The notes: generated by a model from the letters alone, not told the origin. A stretch of 60,887 nt of DNA from Prevotellaceae bacterium UBA6858 (GCA_002451695.1 DKDC01000031.1:62843-123729), one strand, 5' to 3'; shown: positions 23,704 to 32,698, numbered from the stretch's first letter. Program-made: numbers and translations.

Positions 23704-24541
23704 GGCAAGGCACGCGCTCGCGGCGGCAGCATTGCTTGTGGCAATGATTTCCCATGCCGCAATCCCCGCGACATACACAAAAGAAGATTCTACGGAAGTT
23801 GTGAGGTTGCTTGCAAAAAGGCATAAATCGTGCCTTGACTACGCAAAAGAGTTCATAGGGAAGCCTTACGTGGCGCACACGCTTGAGTGCAACGAGAGCG
23901 AGCGGTTGGTGGTCAACCTGCGGGAACTTGACTGCACAACGCTTGTGGAGACCGCCGCCGCGCTTTACCTGACATCCAAAAACGGAGGGGAAACGTTTGA
24001 CGACTATTGCCGCACACTCCGCGCCATTCGCTATCACAACGGAGAGATAAACGGCTACCCCTCGCGGCTGCACTATTTCTCGGAATGGATAGGTGACAAC
24101 TGCCGCATGGGCATTGCGGAGGACGTGGGGGCGGAAGGCGGATTTCCGTTTACGGCACGCCGGAAAACCAATGTGCATTTCATGTCGGAAAACCCGCGTT
24201 TATACAGGCAACTTTCCAACAGCAAATCCATGCAAGACGAGATTAGGAAAAACGAGAACGCCATAAACGGGAAAACCGTGAACTACATCCCCAAAAATCT
24301 CCTGAACCTCAGAAAAGACAAGCTGGCCGCCGTTCACGACGGGGACATTATCGCCCTTGTTACATCGAAAGACGGTCTCGACATAAGCCACGTGGGAATT
24401 GCGGCATGGAAAAACGGCAGACTGCACCTGCTTAACGCGTCATCGCTGAAGCACAAAGTCGTACTTGACAGCCAGAATCTTTACGAATACCAAAAGAAGC
24501 GCGGCTCGCAATTGGGCATACGCGTCATTCGCCTTCACTGA
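23696..24541 (+). CDS. DUF1460 N-acetylmuramoyl-L-alanine amidase-like protein
   Basis: 281 residues with a signal peptide (about 1-22). The DUF1460 pattern is present: YAKEFIGKPYVAHTLE, the nucleophile in ELDCTTLVET (Cys about residue 81), and the catalytic His in DISHVGIA. The family is an NlpC/P60-like fold thought to cleave peptidoglycan stem peptides in the periplasm. It overlaps the EamA gene by 8 bases and its 3' end overlaps the convergent mtgA gene by 17 bases. Confidence 0.85.
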   Translation: MIKARHALAAAALLVAMISHAAIPATYTKEDSTEVVRLLAKRHKSCLDYAKEFIGKPYVAHTLECNESERLVVNLRELDCTTLVETAAALYLTSKNGGETFDDYCRTLRAIRYHNGEINGYPSRLHYFSEWIGDNCRMGIAEDVGAEGGFPFTARRKTNVHFMSENPRLYRQLSNSKSMQDEIRKNENAINGKTVNYIPKNLLNLRKDKLAAVHDGDIIALVTSKDGLDISHVGIAAWKNGRLHLLNASSLKHKVVLDSQNLYEYQKKRGSQLGIRVIRLH

Positions 24542-25247
24542 AAAGCGGTTCCAGCAAAGGTTTCACGTTCCGCATCTGACCGAGAATGGCGTTTTTGCGC
24601 CTGTTTATATAAGGCGAGGGATTTGAGGAATCAAACTTCAGGGGATTTGGCAAAGTGGCGGCAATAAGGGCGCACTCCCCCCTTGAAAGGTTCTCGGCAT
24701 CGGTGTGGAAATGACGCTTCGCCACAGACTCCGCCCCGTATATGCCGTTTCCCATTTCTATGCTGTTGAGATAAACCTCCATTATCCTCTTCTTGCCCCA
24801 CGCAAACTCTATAAGCACCGTAAAGTAAGCCTCGAAGCCTTTTCTCACCCACGACGACGCTGGCCACAGAAACACATTCTTCGCCGTCTGCTGGCTTATG
24901 GTGCTGCCGCCGCGCTTGCGCTTTCCCTCTATGCGGTCGAAAGCCGCATTTTTTATCTGTTTGAGGTCGAAACCGTGGTGTTCCATAAAAAGCTGGTCCT
25001 CTGACGCGACAACGGCAACAGGCAGGTTTTTGCTGATTCTTTCAAGCGGCACCCAGCGGTGGTGGAGTTTCAGTTTTTCCCCCTTGTCGTGCTGCTGGAA
25101 AAGGCGTATAATCATGAGCGGAGTTACATAAACCGGCACAACCTTGTAAACAAGCACCATTCCTATTGACGATGCGAAAAAACCTATGACTATCCAAAGG
25201 ACAATATGCTTTATGATTGATTTGAGGAGAAACATGGTTTGCTGCAT
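24525..25247 (-). CDS. mtgA: Monofunctional biosynthetic peptidoglycan transglycosylase
   Basis: 240 residues. One N-terminal membrane helix (about 12-35) is followed by a GT51 domain with VVASEDQLFMEHHGFD (catalytic Glu), RGGSTISQQTAKNVFLW and RIMEVYLNSIEMGNGIYG. It polymerises lipid II into glycan strands and lacks a transpeptidase domain, hence monofunctional. Starts at 25247 (MQQTM) or 25235 (MFLLK) are both possible. It follows the OmpA lipoprotein gene after a hairpin. Confidence 0.93.
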   Translation of the reverse strand: MQQTMFLLKSIIKHIVLWIVIGFFASSIGMVLVYKVVPVYVTPLMIIRLFQQHDKGEKLKLHHRWVPLERISKNLPVAVVASEDQLFMEHHGFDLKQIKNAAFDRIEGKRKRGGSTISQQTAKNVFLWPASSWVRKGFEAYFTVLIEFAWGKKRIMEVYLNSIEMGNGIYGAESVAKRHFHTDAENLSRGECALIAATLPNPLKFDSSNPSPYINRRKNAILGQMRNVKPLLEPLFSEGE

Positions 25248-25252
25248 AAAAC

Positions 25253-25286
25253 AAACCGCCGGAGCGGCTTCCCTTTCCGGCGGTTT
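25253..25286 (-). terminator. Hairpin between the OmpA lipoprotein and mtgA
   Basis: AAACCGCCGGA pairs perfectly with TCCGGCGGTTT (11 bp). The minus strand then reads TGTTTTAT, a modest T run. It probably ends or attenuates the OmpA transcript before mtgA. Confidence 0.7.
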
Positions 25287-25305
25287 ACGAACTTGTTTGT
25301 ATATT

Positions 25306-26013
25306 TTACTGAAGCGTGCCTTCCTGCGCAGACTTGATCATCTGCTGGCTGGCATACATATAAATCTCCACACGACGGTTTTGCTGGCGGCCGGCTGCGG
25401 TGGAATTGTCCTGCACAGGGTTCTGCTCGCCAAAGCCTTCGGTTTTCTTTATCTGCTTTCCGCTCACGCCGCACGATTTCAGGTAAGCCTCCACTGCCTG
25501 TGCGCGCTGGCGCGAAAGGTCAAGGTTCTTGCTTGCGCTCTGCTCCGCAGTGGAGTTCTTCCAACCCTGATTGTCGGTGTAGCCTTGAATGGCAACGTCA
25601 ACATCCGTGTTCTTGTTGAGCACATTCTGCGCAAAATCGTTCAGGGATGACTTTGCTGCCGAGCTGAGTTCAGACTTGCCCGTGTTGAAAAGTATTCCCG
25701 AGTCGAAAGTGCACTTCACGGCCGAAAGTCCGTTGTTGTCCTTCACCTCTTCCACCTTTGCATTTTCCACAGTCTCTGCCTGTTTCTTGACTTTGTCCAT
25801 TCGGTTTCCGATGAGAACGCCCGCGCCTGTGCCTACAGCCGCGCCAATCACCGCGCCAACGCCCGCATTTCCGGCAGCCTTGCCTATCAGTCCGCCGAGA
25901 ACAGCGCCACTGCCACCGCCGATAATTCCGCCCTTGGCCGTATTGCTCATGTTGCAGCCGCCCAGCACGAGTGCCGCGCTCATAACCACTGCTGAAATCT
26001 TCAATACTTTCAT
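25306..26013 (-). CDS. OmpA-family lipoprotein with glycine zipper
   Basis: 235 residues. The lipobox LGGC gives Cys about residue 20. A glycine-zipper segment (GGIIGGGSGAVLGGLIGKAAG, about 28-70) follows, then an OmpA-C domain (about 105-220): SGILFNTGKSELSS, VAIQGYTDNQG, NLDLSRQRAQAVEAYL, GFGEQNPV and QQNRRVEI. The OmpA-C domain binds peptidoglycan, so the protein tethers the outer membrane to the wall. It is a single gene with a hairpin behind it. Confidence 0.92.
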   Translation of the reverse strand: MKVLKISAVVMSAALVLGGCNMSNTAKGGIIGGGSGAVLGGLIGKAAGNAGVGAVIGAAVGTGAGVLIGNRMDKVKKQAETVENAKVEEVKDNNGLSAVKCTFDSGILFNTGKSELSSAAKSSLNDFAQNVLNKNTDVDVAIQGYTDNQGWKNSTAEQSASKNLDLSRQRAQAVEAYLKSCGVSGKQIKKTEGFGEQNPVQDNSTAAGRQQNRRVEIYMYASQQMIKSAQEGTLQ

Positions 26014-26053
26014 AACTCCTATGTTTTTGTTATTGGTTTTCGTTTTGTTTCAA

Positions 26054-26443
26054 TCAAAAAGGAAGATCGTCGTTCTGGGGAACACCAGCCAACGGATCTG
26101 CCGCCTGCGGAGGCATCTGGGGCGCAGGAGCTGCGGGGGAGGCTGGCGGCACTGCCGCAGCCGCGCCCGCAACTGCGGGAACGACACGCCAAGCACGTAT
26201 ATCGTTAAACCAACGTCCGTTGTATTCGTGAGCGTCTATGTCGAACGAAACCGTGTATTCGCCGTTGAGCTGCATATTGAACTGTTTCAGACGGTCTTCA
26301 CCAAACACGGTGAACACGCACTTGCGGGGATATTGGTCGTGGGTCTCAATCACGAAATCCTGTGTTACCCAAGGGTTTCCCGAAGATTTTGAAACGCCGC
26401 TCCTCTGTTCGCTTACGAAAATTATTTTTCCTGTTATGTCCAT
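26054..26443 (-). CDS. DUF3127 protein with an SSB-like C-terminal tip
   Basis: 129 residues. The DUF3127 domain (MDITGKIIFVSEQRSGVSKS through WFNDIRAWRV, about 1-92) looks like an OB-fold. It continues into an Ala/Pro-rich linker (about 95-118) and ends NDDLPF. That plan, OB-fold, flexible linker and acidic tip ending PF, is the plan of single-stranded-DNA-binding proteins (tip usually DDDIPF). The frame is open to 26599, but MDITGKI is the family start. It lies between hsp20 (with its terminator) and the OmpA lipoprotein gene. Confidence 0.85.
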   Translation of the reverse strand: MDITGKIIFVSEQRSGVSKSSGNPWVTQDFVIETHDQYPRKCVFTVFGEDRLKQFNMQLNGEYTVSFDIDAHEYNGRWFNDIRAWRVVPAVAGAAAAVPPASPAAPAPQMPPQAADPLAGVPQNDDLPF

Positions 26444-26545
26444 TTTGTTTCTTATTCTATTGGAATGCAAAGCTACTAAAAATTTCGCATTCCATACAAG
26501 GACACAAACAAGTATATCCGCAAATCTTTCGCATCCTGCACAGAC

Positions 26546-26586
26546 AAAAAAGCGCCTCCCCGCGTATTTGCTACACAGGGAGGCGC
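26546..26586 (-). terminator. Intrinsic terminator of hsp20
   Basis: GCGCCTCCC pairs with GGGAGGCGC (9 bp), and on the minus strand six T follow. It lies just after the hsp20 stop. Confidence 0.85.
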
Positions 26587-26611
26587 AACTCCTAAACAAT
26601 CCTATGAATAA

Positions 26612-27046
26612 TTACTTCACTTCTATGTTTGTTACCTTTGCAACCTTTGCTTCCTCGGGTATCTTGGGCAATTCCACCTCGAGCACACCGTTGTTCACCT
26701 TTGCGGCAATTTTGTTGCGGTCAACATCATCTGGCAAAATCATTGCCTGCTGGAATTTTGAGTAAGAGAACTCGCGGCGCAAATAGCGTCCTTTCTTCTC
26801 GTCCTTTTTCTCGTTTTTCTTCTCCATGGCTATCACAAGGTTTCCCTCATCGTCCACGTGGATGTTGAAGTCATCCTTTGTCATGCCCGGAGCGGCAACC
26901 TCAACGGTATAGTCTTTTTCATGCTCAACAACATTGATTGCCGGTTGTGTGGCATTTGCCTTTTCCATCCAATCGTTATCAAAGAAGTCGTTGAAAATGC
27001 TCGGTAACCAATTCTGATTCCTTCTTACTAATCCTGTCATAGTCAT
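26612..27046 (-). CDS. Small heat shock protein, Hsp20/alpha-crystallin family
   Basis: 144 residues. The alpha-crystallin domain runs from about residue 33 (AINVVEHEKDYTVEVAAPGMTKDDFNI) to 136. The closing NGVLEVELPK motif and a C-terminal tail are present. It acts as an ATP-independent holdase for unfolding proteins. Starts at 27046 and 27040 (MTMTG or MTG) are equivalent. It has its own terminator. Repeat copy D lies about 280 bases upstream, between it and the MscS gene. Confidence 0.93.
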   Translation of the reverse strand: MTMTGLVRRNQNWLPSIFNDFFDNDWMEKANATQPAINVVEHEKDYTVEVAAPGMTKDDFNIHVDDEGNLVIAMEKKNEKKDEKKGRYLRREFSYSKFQQAMILPDDVDRNKIAAKVNNGVLEVELPKIPEEAKVAKVTNIEVK

Positions 27047-27328
27047 AATCTCCTATCTTTTATTTGTTCTTTATCTGTTTTCCGAACCTCTCCGCGTTTC
27101 CGTTTCGAAGTTCACCTGATATTTCGCAAAGCGTATGCCACTTTCGCGAAATTCCCTAAACCATTTCAAACAAAATATTGACAAACAACAAAATGACAGC
27201 TCTTGTTTTATATTTGTCCGCGTATCGGTGGGCATAAATTTGTCAAAAACCATGACAAATGCGGACATTTTGGCACGGCACACAATTTTCATGCGGATAT
27301 GCAAAAGCATATGCCCGCCCCCAAAAAA

Positions 27329-27447
27329 CTACATGGGACATAGAAAAAACCACGTCCTATGTAGAAAAAATTATGTCTGACGTAGAAAAAACCACATCAG
27401 ACATAATTTCCGACTTTGCAAACACCTGTAAAACAGTTGCTTACAAA
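27329..27447 (+). repeat. 21-bp-pitch intergenic repeat, copy D
   Basis: Modules start at 27329, 27350, 27371 and 27392 in exact 21-bp phase, with three AAAAAA spacers. The conserved flank (TTTCCGACTTTGCAAACACC, CTTACAAATAA) runs to about 27447. Modules 1/2 and 3/4 are near reverse complements. It lies between the minus-strand MscS and hsp20 genes; the rest of gap 27047-27501 shows nothing I recognise. Confidence 0.9.
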
Positions 27448-27501
27448 TAATTTTTCCGGACACAGTAATTCGCTGCGAATCAGAGACTTGCAAATCCCCC
27501 G

Positions 27502-29889
27502 CTATCCGCCTATACTTTTCGGTTTTGCCGCCGCCTTTTCCCCGTCGCACGCGTCCTCTATGATGTGTATGTCGCGCTGCGGGAACGGCATTGAAATTCC
27601 GTTTGCGTTGAACGCATTATAAACGGCCTCGTAAACATCGCCCATTGCATACAGCTTGGTTGCAACCGGAAGCCAGATGACAACGCGCAGCTCCACGCCG
27701 CTGTCGCCAAGCTCTTTTAGCACAACCTTGAAGCCGCGGGTCTTGTCGTAGTTCTCGAGCTTCGACACAGCTTCTGTCATTATGCTGCGCGCCTTTTCTA
27801 TGTCCGTGCCGTAAGCCACGCCAACCGGTATCTGAACAACCTCATAGCGGTGGTTGCGCGTCAGGTTCTTGAAATTCTTGCTGAACAGCTGGTTGTTCAG
27901 AAATGCGATTATCGACCCGTCAACAGCCTCAATCATCGTGCTCTGATAGGAGATGTCAACCACCTGTCCGCGCACGCCGTCGCATTCTATGATGTCGCCT
28001 ATGTGCAGACGCCCCGTCATGAGCGAAACGCCATAGAAGAGGTTTTCCAGCGTGTCCTTCATTGCGAAGCCGATACCGGTGGAAAGTCCGCCCATGGCAA
28101 CAAGTATTCCCGACGTGCTTATGTTAAGGCACAGCATGGAAATCACGACATACAGAAACCAAATAACGAAGGTGCAAATCTTCATAACGAGAGCCTTCTC
28201 GCCTGTCACGGTCTTTTTCTTCCCCCCATAGTACAGGATGAAGAAGGAATGGAACACATAGACAAGATACTTCACCACATGGAACGAGGAGAACACCACA
28301 AGAATCTTGAACAGGTTTATGCGGGCAACGCCGGGGATGTCGATGAAATTGGAGAAGAAGAGGAACTTGCATATCTCGGAAAGCGAGAACACCTCGGTGG
28401 CCATATAGAAGCTGAAGAAGAAGCTCGAAGCCATTATAACCGGCACGAAAACCCTGCGGACAAAATCGTAAACCCACGTCTGCCTTATGTCCGACTTGCC
28501 TTTCTTTATGTGCTTGCTGCTGTACTGCTGCAAAATGTCGTATATGCAGGTGATTGTCTGAATGCACGTGAACTGCATTATCCACCATATCAAAAGCTGC
28601 ACGCTAAGCAGCGTGTATCCCATCCACGACGCAACGACGCTCGCGACCATAACCACAAACGAAATGCCCGAATAGAACATATCGCTGCGGGGAAGGCTCT
28701 TGTGGCGGCGCACTATCACGTAAAGCTGCCACAATGTTGCGGCAAGCATAAGCGGCGGGAAGCACAAATTCACCATTTCGTTGGGGATGAAGATAATCCT
28801 GCACGTAATGACAATGAACCCCACCAAAATCAAAGGCGAGTAAATGCGGAAGCCGTCCCTTATCTGCGAGCCGTCGAGCCTCACGAGCAAGGAGATGAGG
28901 ATTACAGCAAGCAGCCATGCGTACTGCACCAAAAGTTTGCAGGCCATGAGGAAGAAATTGTGCTTCAGCACAAAAATCCACAGTATCATTATCACAATGG
29001 CAAACGTTACCGTTGTGGAAGCCATTATTATGCACGGCTTCTTTTCCTGGAACTGGAGGGTCTTGAACCGCTTTGGCATCGCGAACCTTATGAAAAGCAG
29101 ATTCAGCGCCGTGGCAACAAAGGCATAGAATATCATGAAGACAAACCAGCCCGCAACCACCGGCCCGCGCCATTGGGACGCGGTGCGCGCATTGGCGGAA
29201 GAATACTTCTCGTGAAGGCTGTAGCGGGCCTGGGTTACCGAGGAGCGTATGTTTGAAAGCACATCAAAATAAGTTTCGTCGCCATTAACGAAAATGCTCT
29301 GCCGAATGTTGTTGTACCGCTTTATGGCGTAGTCGTTCAAAGACTTCAGACGCTTCTCAACCCTGCCGTAAACATCCTGGTACTCCCTCAGCTCGCCGCC
29401 CTGGTTCTGCAAAGTTCTTTTCATTGCCACGCAGAGCGTGAGGCAAACGTCGCGGTCCATCTGCTCCTGCTTGTTGAGAATGTCCTTCGGCATATGCTGC
29501 AGATTGTCTATAAGCCCGTCGTAACGCGCCTCCTCAACCTCCATCTTTGTAAGCACCTTGTCAAAAGGCAGTTTCATGGTGTTGAAATCGTCATAAAGGT
29601 CGGTCGCCTTGTTACAGGCGTAGGTGAGGTCGAAGATATAGTCGATTTTCTGGGAATACAGCATGAGGGCAATCTGGTTGCTCTCGTTCATGATGTCCAT
29701 TATGTGCCGGTGTATCCTATCCCGTATGGCCTGCCCCATGACAATGTTCCTGCGGCTGTCGCGCTGGTACATTTCAAGTTCCTCCCTCAACACGGCAAGT
29801 GTCTGCCCAAGGTTCTTCTCGTTAAGAACGGCCGATGCCGGAATCGCGAGAAACAGCACGGCAAAAAACAAAAATATCGCTTTACGCAT
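27502..29889 (-). CDS. MscS-type mechanosensitive ion channel family protein
   Basis: 795 residues from MRKAIF (an ATG at 29898 is also in frame). A signal peptide (about 1-20) precedes a periplasmic helical region to about residue 245, then roughly ten membrane segments. The MscS core is in the last 200 residues: a glycine-rich pore helix (LVAMGGLSTGIGFAMKD), LENLFYGVSLMTGRLHIGDIIECDG, and the cytoplasmic cage (YGTDIEKARSIM). It probably releases solutes on osmotic downshock. The large extra N-terminal part resembles the big MscK-like class. Confidence 0.9.
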   Translation of the reverse strand: MRKAIFLFFAVLFLAIPASAVLNEKNLGQTLAVLREELEMYQRDSRRNIVMGQAIRDRIHRHIMDIMNESNQIALMLYSQKIDYIFDLTYACNKATDLYDDFNTMKLPFDKVLTKMEVEEARYDGLIDNLQHMPKDILNKQEQMDRDVCLTLCVAMKRTLQNQGGELREYQDVYGRVEKRLKSLNDYAIKRYNNIRQSIFVNGDETYFDVLSNIRSSVTQARYSLHEKYSSANARTASQWRGPVVAGWFVFMIFYAFVATALNLLFIRFAMPKRFKTLQFQEKKPCIIMASTTVTFAIVIMILWIFVLKHNFFLMACKLLVQYAWLLAVILISLLVRLDGSQIRDGFRIYSPLILVGFIVITCRIIFIPNEMVNLCFPPLMLAATLWQLYVIVRRHKSLPRSDMFYSGISFVVMVASVVASWMGYTLLSVQLLIWWIMQFTCIQTITCIYDILQQYSSKHIKKGKSDIRQTWVYDFVRRVFVPVIMASSFFFSFYMATEVFSLSEICKFLFFSNFIDIPGVARINLFKILVVFSSFHVVKYLVYVFHSFFILYYGGKKKTVTGEKALVMKICTFVIWFLYVVISMLCLNISTSGILVAMGGLSTGIGFAMKDTLENLFYGVSLMTGRLHIGDIIECDGVRGQVVDISYQSTMIEAVDGSIIAFLNNQLFSKNFKNLTRNHRYEVVQIPVGVAYGTDIEKARSIMTEAVSKLENYDKTRGFKVVLKELGDSGVELRVVIWLPVATKLYAMGDVYEAVYNAFNANGISMPFPQRDIHIIEDACDGEKAAAKPKSIGG

Positions 29890-29983
29890 AATCATCATGT
29901 CAATATCACGGCAAAGTTAGAAATATTATGCGACAAATGGGCGAAATCGGCACCCCTCTTGCTTTTTATTGCCGTTAAAAGGC

Positions 29984-29991
29984 TATCTTTG
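29984..29991 (+). promoter_or_regulatory. -7 promoter box of the BadF-type kinase gene
   Basis: TATCTTTG is an exact TAnnTTTG, about 100 bases before the ATG at 30092. Confidence 0.5.
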
Positions 29992-30091
29992 CATAGTAAT
30001 AAACAAGACTTCGCCCTTAATTTATTGTGCCATCCCATGGCATCGGGTTGCCATGACACCGCAAAACCGGGGGCGGACAATTATTTTTATT

Positions 30092-30949
30092 ATGGCAACT
30101 TTAATTGTAGATAGCGGCTCGACAAAGACTGACTGGATTATCATCGCCGGCGACGGAAGCATAAAAAACTTCAAGACCGAAGGCATAAACCCCGTGGTGG
30201 GCGACATGGACGCGATAAACAAGACTATCACAGAAGCCTTTGCGCCCAAAGTGGAAGGAATTGAAATCAACAGGATGTTTTTCTATGGCGCGGGATGCAC
30301 CAAGCAGAAGAAGCACCTTGTTGAGGAATGCCTCGCGAAGCTTTTCCCCAAAACAGAGATAGAGGTGGCGTCCGACGTGCTTGCAGCCGCAAGGGCTCTT
30401 TGCGGACACAAGGAAGGCATTGCCTGCATTCTCGGCACAGGCTCGAACAGCTGCCTGTTTAACGGAAGGGACATTGTAAAGAACGTGTCGCCGTTGGGAT
30501 ATATCCTGGGCGATGAAGGAAGCGGGGCTGTGCTCGGGCGCACGTTCATAAGCGACATTCTGAAAGGGGATATGCCGCAGGACATACGCGATGAATTTTT
30601 CGAGGAGACAAAGCTGACCGAAGACGACATTGTCGAGAGCGTTTACAGGAAACCAATGCCAAACCGTTTCCTCGCAAGTTTTGTGCCTTTCATCAAACGC
30701 CACCACCACGACAGCCAGATAGCGGGACTACTGGTGGCTAATTTCCGCAGGTTCCTGCAAAGAAACGTGAAGAAGTACAACCGCCCCGACCTCCCGGTTA
30801 ACTTTATCGGAGGAGTGGCTAACAGTTTCCCCGAAGAGATTTCCGTAGCCCTCAAAATAGAGCATCTTACGCTCGGCCGCGTGGAGCAAAGCCCGCAAAA
30901 AGGACTTATTTTCTACCACAGCACACCGGCAAGCGAAGACATAATATAA
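30092..30949 (+). CDS. BadF/BadG/BcrA/BcrD-type ATPase, probable N-acetylglucosamine kinase
   Basis: 285 residues. The actin-like ATPase fold shows phosphate 1 at LIVDSGSTKTDW (residues 4-15), YGAGCT in the middle, and CILGTGSNSC followed by LGYILGDEGSGAVLG, which match the GlcNAc-kinase-like branch. It would phosphorylate amino sugars, possibly from cell-wall recycling. The frame is open to 29969, but MATLIVDSG at 30092 is the family start. It is a single gene. Confidence 0.87.
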   Translation: MATLIVDSGSTKTDWIIIAGDGSIKNFKTEGINPVVGDMDAINKTITEAFAPKVEGIEINRMFFYGAGCTKQKKHLVEECLAKLFPKTEIEVASDVLAAARALCGHKEGIACILGTGSNSCLFNGRDIVKNVSPLGYILGDEGSGAVLGRTFISDILKGDMPQDIRDEFFEETKLTEDDIVESVYRKPMPNRFLASFVPFIKRHHHDSQIAGLLVANFRRFLQRNVKKYNRPDLPVNFIGGVANSFPEEISVALKIEHLTLGRVEQSPQKGLIFYHSTPASEDII

Positions 30950-31062
30950 GAGACTGTCTTTATTTTTTATATCGAACCTGCACTGTCATGAGCCACACAC
31001 AAAAACAAATGCGGCAGAGTTCTTGGCGCAATCATACGCCTGTAATTTGCACCCTAAGAAAT

Positions 31063-31184
31063 TTACATCAGACATAGGGAAAACCACGTCCTATGTAGGA
31101 AAAACTACATAGGACGTAGAAAAAATTATATCAGACATAATTTTCGCCCCTTATAACGCTTTGAAAAGCAAACCGTTACAACAA
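31063..31184 (+). repeat. 21-bp-pitch intergenic repeat, copy E
   Basis: Modules start at 31063, 31084, 31105 and 31126 in exact 21-bp phase, with spacers GGAAAA, GAAAAA and AAAAAA. The flank (TTTTCGCCCC, TTGAAAAGCAAA, TTACAACAA) runs to about 31184. Modules 2 and 3 are near-perfect reverse complements. It lies between convergent genes. The gap 30950-31277 also holds the perfect 12-bp palindrome GGCAATATTGCC at 31235-31246. Confidence 0.9.
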
Positions 31185-31277
31185 ATTTCCTTTTACAGGC
31201 ATTTTCTTGAAACTCAACACATTACGCAATTTTCGGCAATATTGCCCCGAATTTAGGTTTGGGTTGCAAATGGCTTC

Positions 31278-31835
31278 TCAGTTTCCAAACACAACCGAGT
31301 ACCAGCCGTTGCCTGCCCTGCTTGGCTTTTGCACGCAAATGGTGCGGTTGTATTTGCCGAAATCCTTCTCCTCAGCCACTCCGGGGGAAAACCTTTTGTC
31401 CGTAACGTAACGGCAGCCGAAATCATCCTCCACCATTCCGAAATCGGTTATCTCCCCGTAAAACCTGTCGGCATCCTCCTTGCTGGCAAAGTCAACGCTC
31501 ACCTCGGGATCCATAAAGCTCTCTATCCGCAGGGCAAAGGCATGGGGCGAATCCTTTATATAAGTGAAGCCGTCGTTTTCAGTCTGTTTCACACACAGTC
31601 CGCTGCCATAAACAACCGTCCGCTTTGGCATGGAGTCTATCACGGCAGCCATATCCCACAACTTGTGAAGTCCTGTCTCCGCAAGCACGCTTTCGTCCAT
31701 CTTTTCCGGATGGTCAACAACGTTGAGCATATCCTTGTAAACAGCCTCAAACGAAAATTCCTGCCGTGTGTTGCAGGAAAATGCCAGCACTGCGGCAAAC
31801 AAAACCAGCAGCCAAACCTTCGCAACCGCCCTCAC
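31278..31835 (-). CDS. Hypothetical lipoprotein
   Basis: 185 residues. The signal peptide has a lipobox-like AFSC (Cys about residue 21). The mature part is acidic with aromatic residues and no family I recognise. Its start overlaps the stop of the upstream lipoprotein gene by four bases (ATGA), so the two are one minus-strand operon 32329-31278. Probably an envelope protein of unknown function. Confidence 0.7.
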   Translation of the reverse strand: MRAVAKVWLLVLFAAVLAFSCNTRQEFSFEAVYKDMLNVVDHPEKMDESVLAETGLHKLWDMAAVIDSMPKRTVVYGSGLCVKQTENDGFTYIKDSPHAFALRIESFMDPEVSVDFASKEDADRFYGEITDFGMVEDDFGCRYVTDKRFSPGVAEEKDFGKYNRTICVQKPSRAGNGWYSVVFGN

Positions 31836-32329
31836 CCCTTCTTTGGATAAAAAACCTGCCTCTTTTTCGTGGCACGGCTTACAACCACAAGCGAGTCATC
31901 GTCAATGCCCTTAACGTCCACCGTGTCGTTTCCGCCGACAACAAGCATTCCGTTCCTTACGGACAGAGCGGCGTCAAAAGTTTTCAGGAGCGAAAGGTTG
32001 TAAGCCTTCACCACCACGAGTCCGTCCTTTCCTTTGCGTTTCGTAACGGCAAAGCTGTCGCCCTCCGCCACGTAGCCGTAAAATTCCCCATAGCCCTTTT
32101 CGTCATCCTTGTCCATCAAAAGCGTGTCCCCGCCGTCTGCGAGGATGCAGAGAGTGCTCATGCCGCTTTCCAAAGCCACGCCATAAACAGTGGAGTCGGC
32201 AACAACCGCCACAGAATCTTTTTCGGGCGTTCCAGCAGGTGCAGCAGCAGGTTTCTTTCCACCATTGCAACACGCCAGTACAAGCGCGGCAGTCGCAAGA
32301 GCCAAGAAAGCTGAAATTGAGTGTTTCAT
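31832..32329 (-). CDS. Hypothetical lipoprotein
   Basis: 165 residues. The signal peptide ends at LACC (Cys about residue 20 or 21), followed by a short Gly/Ala/Pro linker. The mature domain alternates short strands (DSVAVVADSTVYGVALE, DTLLMDKDDEKGYGEFYGYV, NDTVDVKG) suggesting a beta-rich fold. I recognise no family. Upstream partner of the next lipoprotein (ATGA overlap). Its -7 box (TAACTTTG on the minus strand) is at 32355-32362. Confidence 0.72.
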   Translation of the reverse strand: MKHSISAFLALATAALVLACCNGGKKPAAAPAGTPEKDSVAVVADSTVYGVALESGMSTLCILADGGDTLLMDKDDEKGYGEFYGYVAEGDSFAVTKRKGKDGLVVVKAYNLSLLKTFDAALSVRNGMLVVGGNDTVDVKGIDDDSLVVVSRATKKRQVFYPKKG

Positions 32330-32354
32330 AATCCATCCGTCTTTGTAAACCCTG

Positions 32355-32362
32355 CAAAGTTA
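32355..32362 (-). promoter_or_regulatory. -7 promoter box of the lipoprotein pair
   Basis: The minus strand reads TAACTTTG, 25 bases before the lipoprotein start. It is divergent from the TSCPD promoter. Confidence 0.5.
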
Positions 32363-32406
32363 GAATTTTCCAACCAAGCCGCCAATTATTTAATGCGGAT
32401 TATTCC

Positions 32407-32414
32407 TATCTTTG
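32407..32414 (+). promoter_or_regulatory. -7 promoter box of the TSCPD gene
   Basis: TATCTTTG, 21 bases before the ATG at 32436. It overlaps an upstream in-frame TTG and so supports the shorter start. Confidence 0.5.
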
Positions 32415-32435
32415 CACCACAAAGCACCAATTATC

Positions 32436-32690
32436 ATGCACAAGACATACACAACAACAGGCACTTGCTCAAAACTCATAGATTTTGACATCGACAACGA
32501 GGGTAAAATAAGAAACCTGCACTTTCTCGGGGGCTGCTCGGGAAACACGCAAGGCATTGCGAGCCTTTGCGAGGGAATGAACGCCGCAGACGCGGCAAAA
32601 AGGCTGAAAGGAATACGCTGCAAGGACAAGCCCACAAGCTGCCCCGACCAGCTTGCAACCGCAATCCTTGAGGCTTTGGGCGAAAAGTGA
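32436..32690 (+). CDS. TSCPD domain protein (TIGR03905 type)
   Basis: 84 residues. It contains TGTCSK near the start, GGCSGNTQGIASLCEGM in the middle and DKPTSCPDQLA near the end, the conserved pattern of the short stand-alone TSCPD family. The same domain occurs at the C-terminus of B12-dependent ribonucleotide reductases; the short proteins have no established function. The five conserved cysteines suggest metal binding. It is a single gene ending in a strong convergent terminator. Confidence 0.88.
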   Translation: MHKTYTTTGTCSKLIDFDIDNEGKIRNLHFLGGCSGNTQGIASLCEGMNAADAAKRLKGIRCKDKPTSCPDQLATAILEALGEK

Positions 32691-32698
32691 ATGCAACG

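Noticed and set aside
27850..29256. 468-residue open frame antisense to the MscS-type gene
   Set aside because: Very His- and Glu-rich composition with no domain, fully inside a well-supported channel gene.
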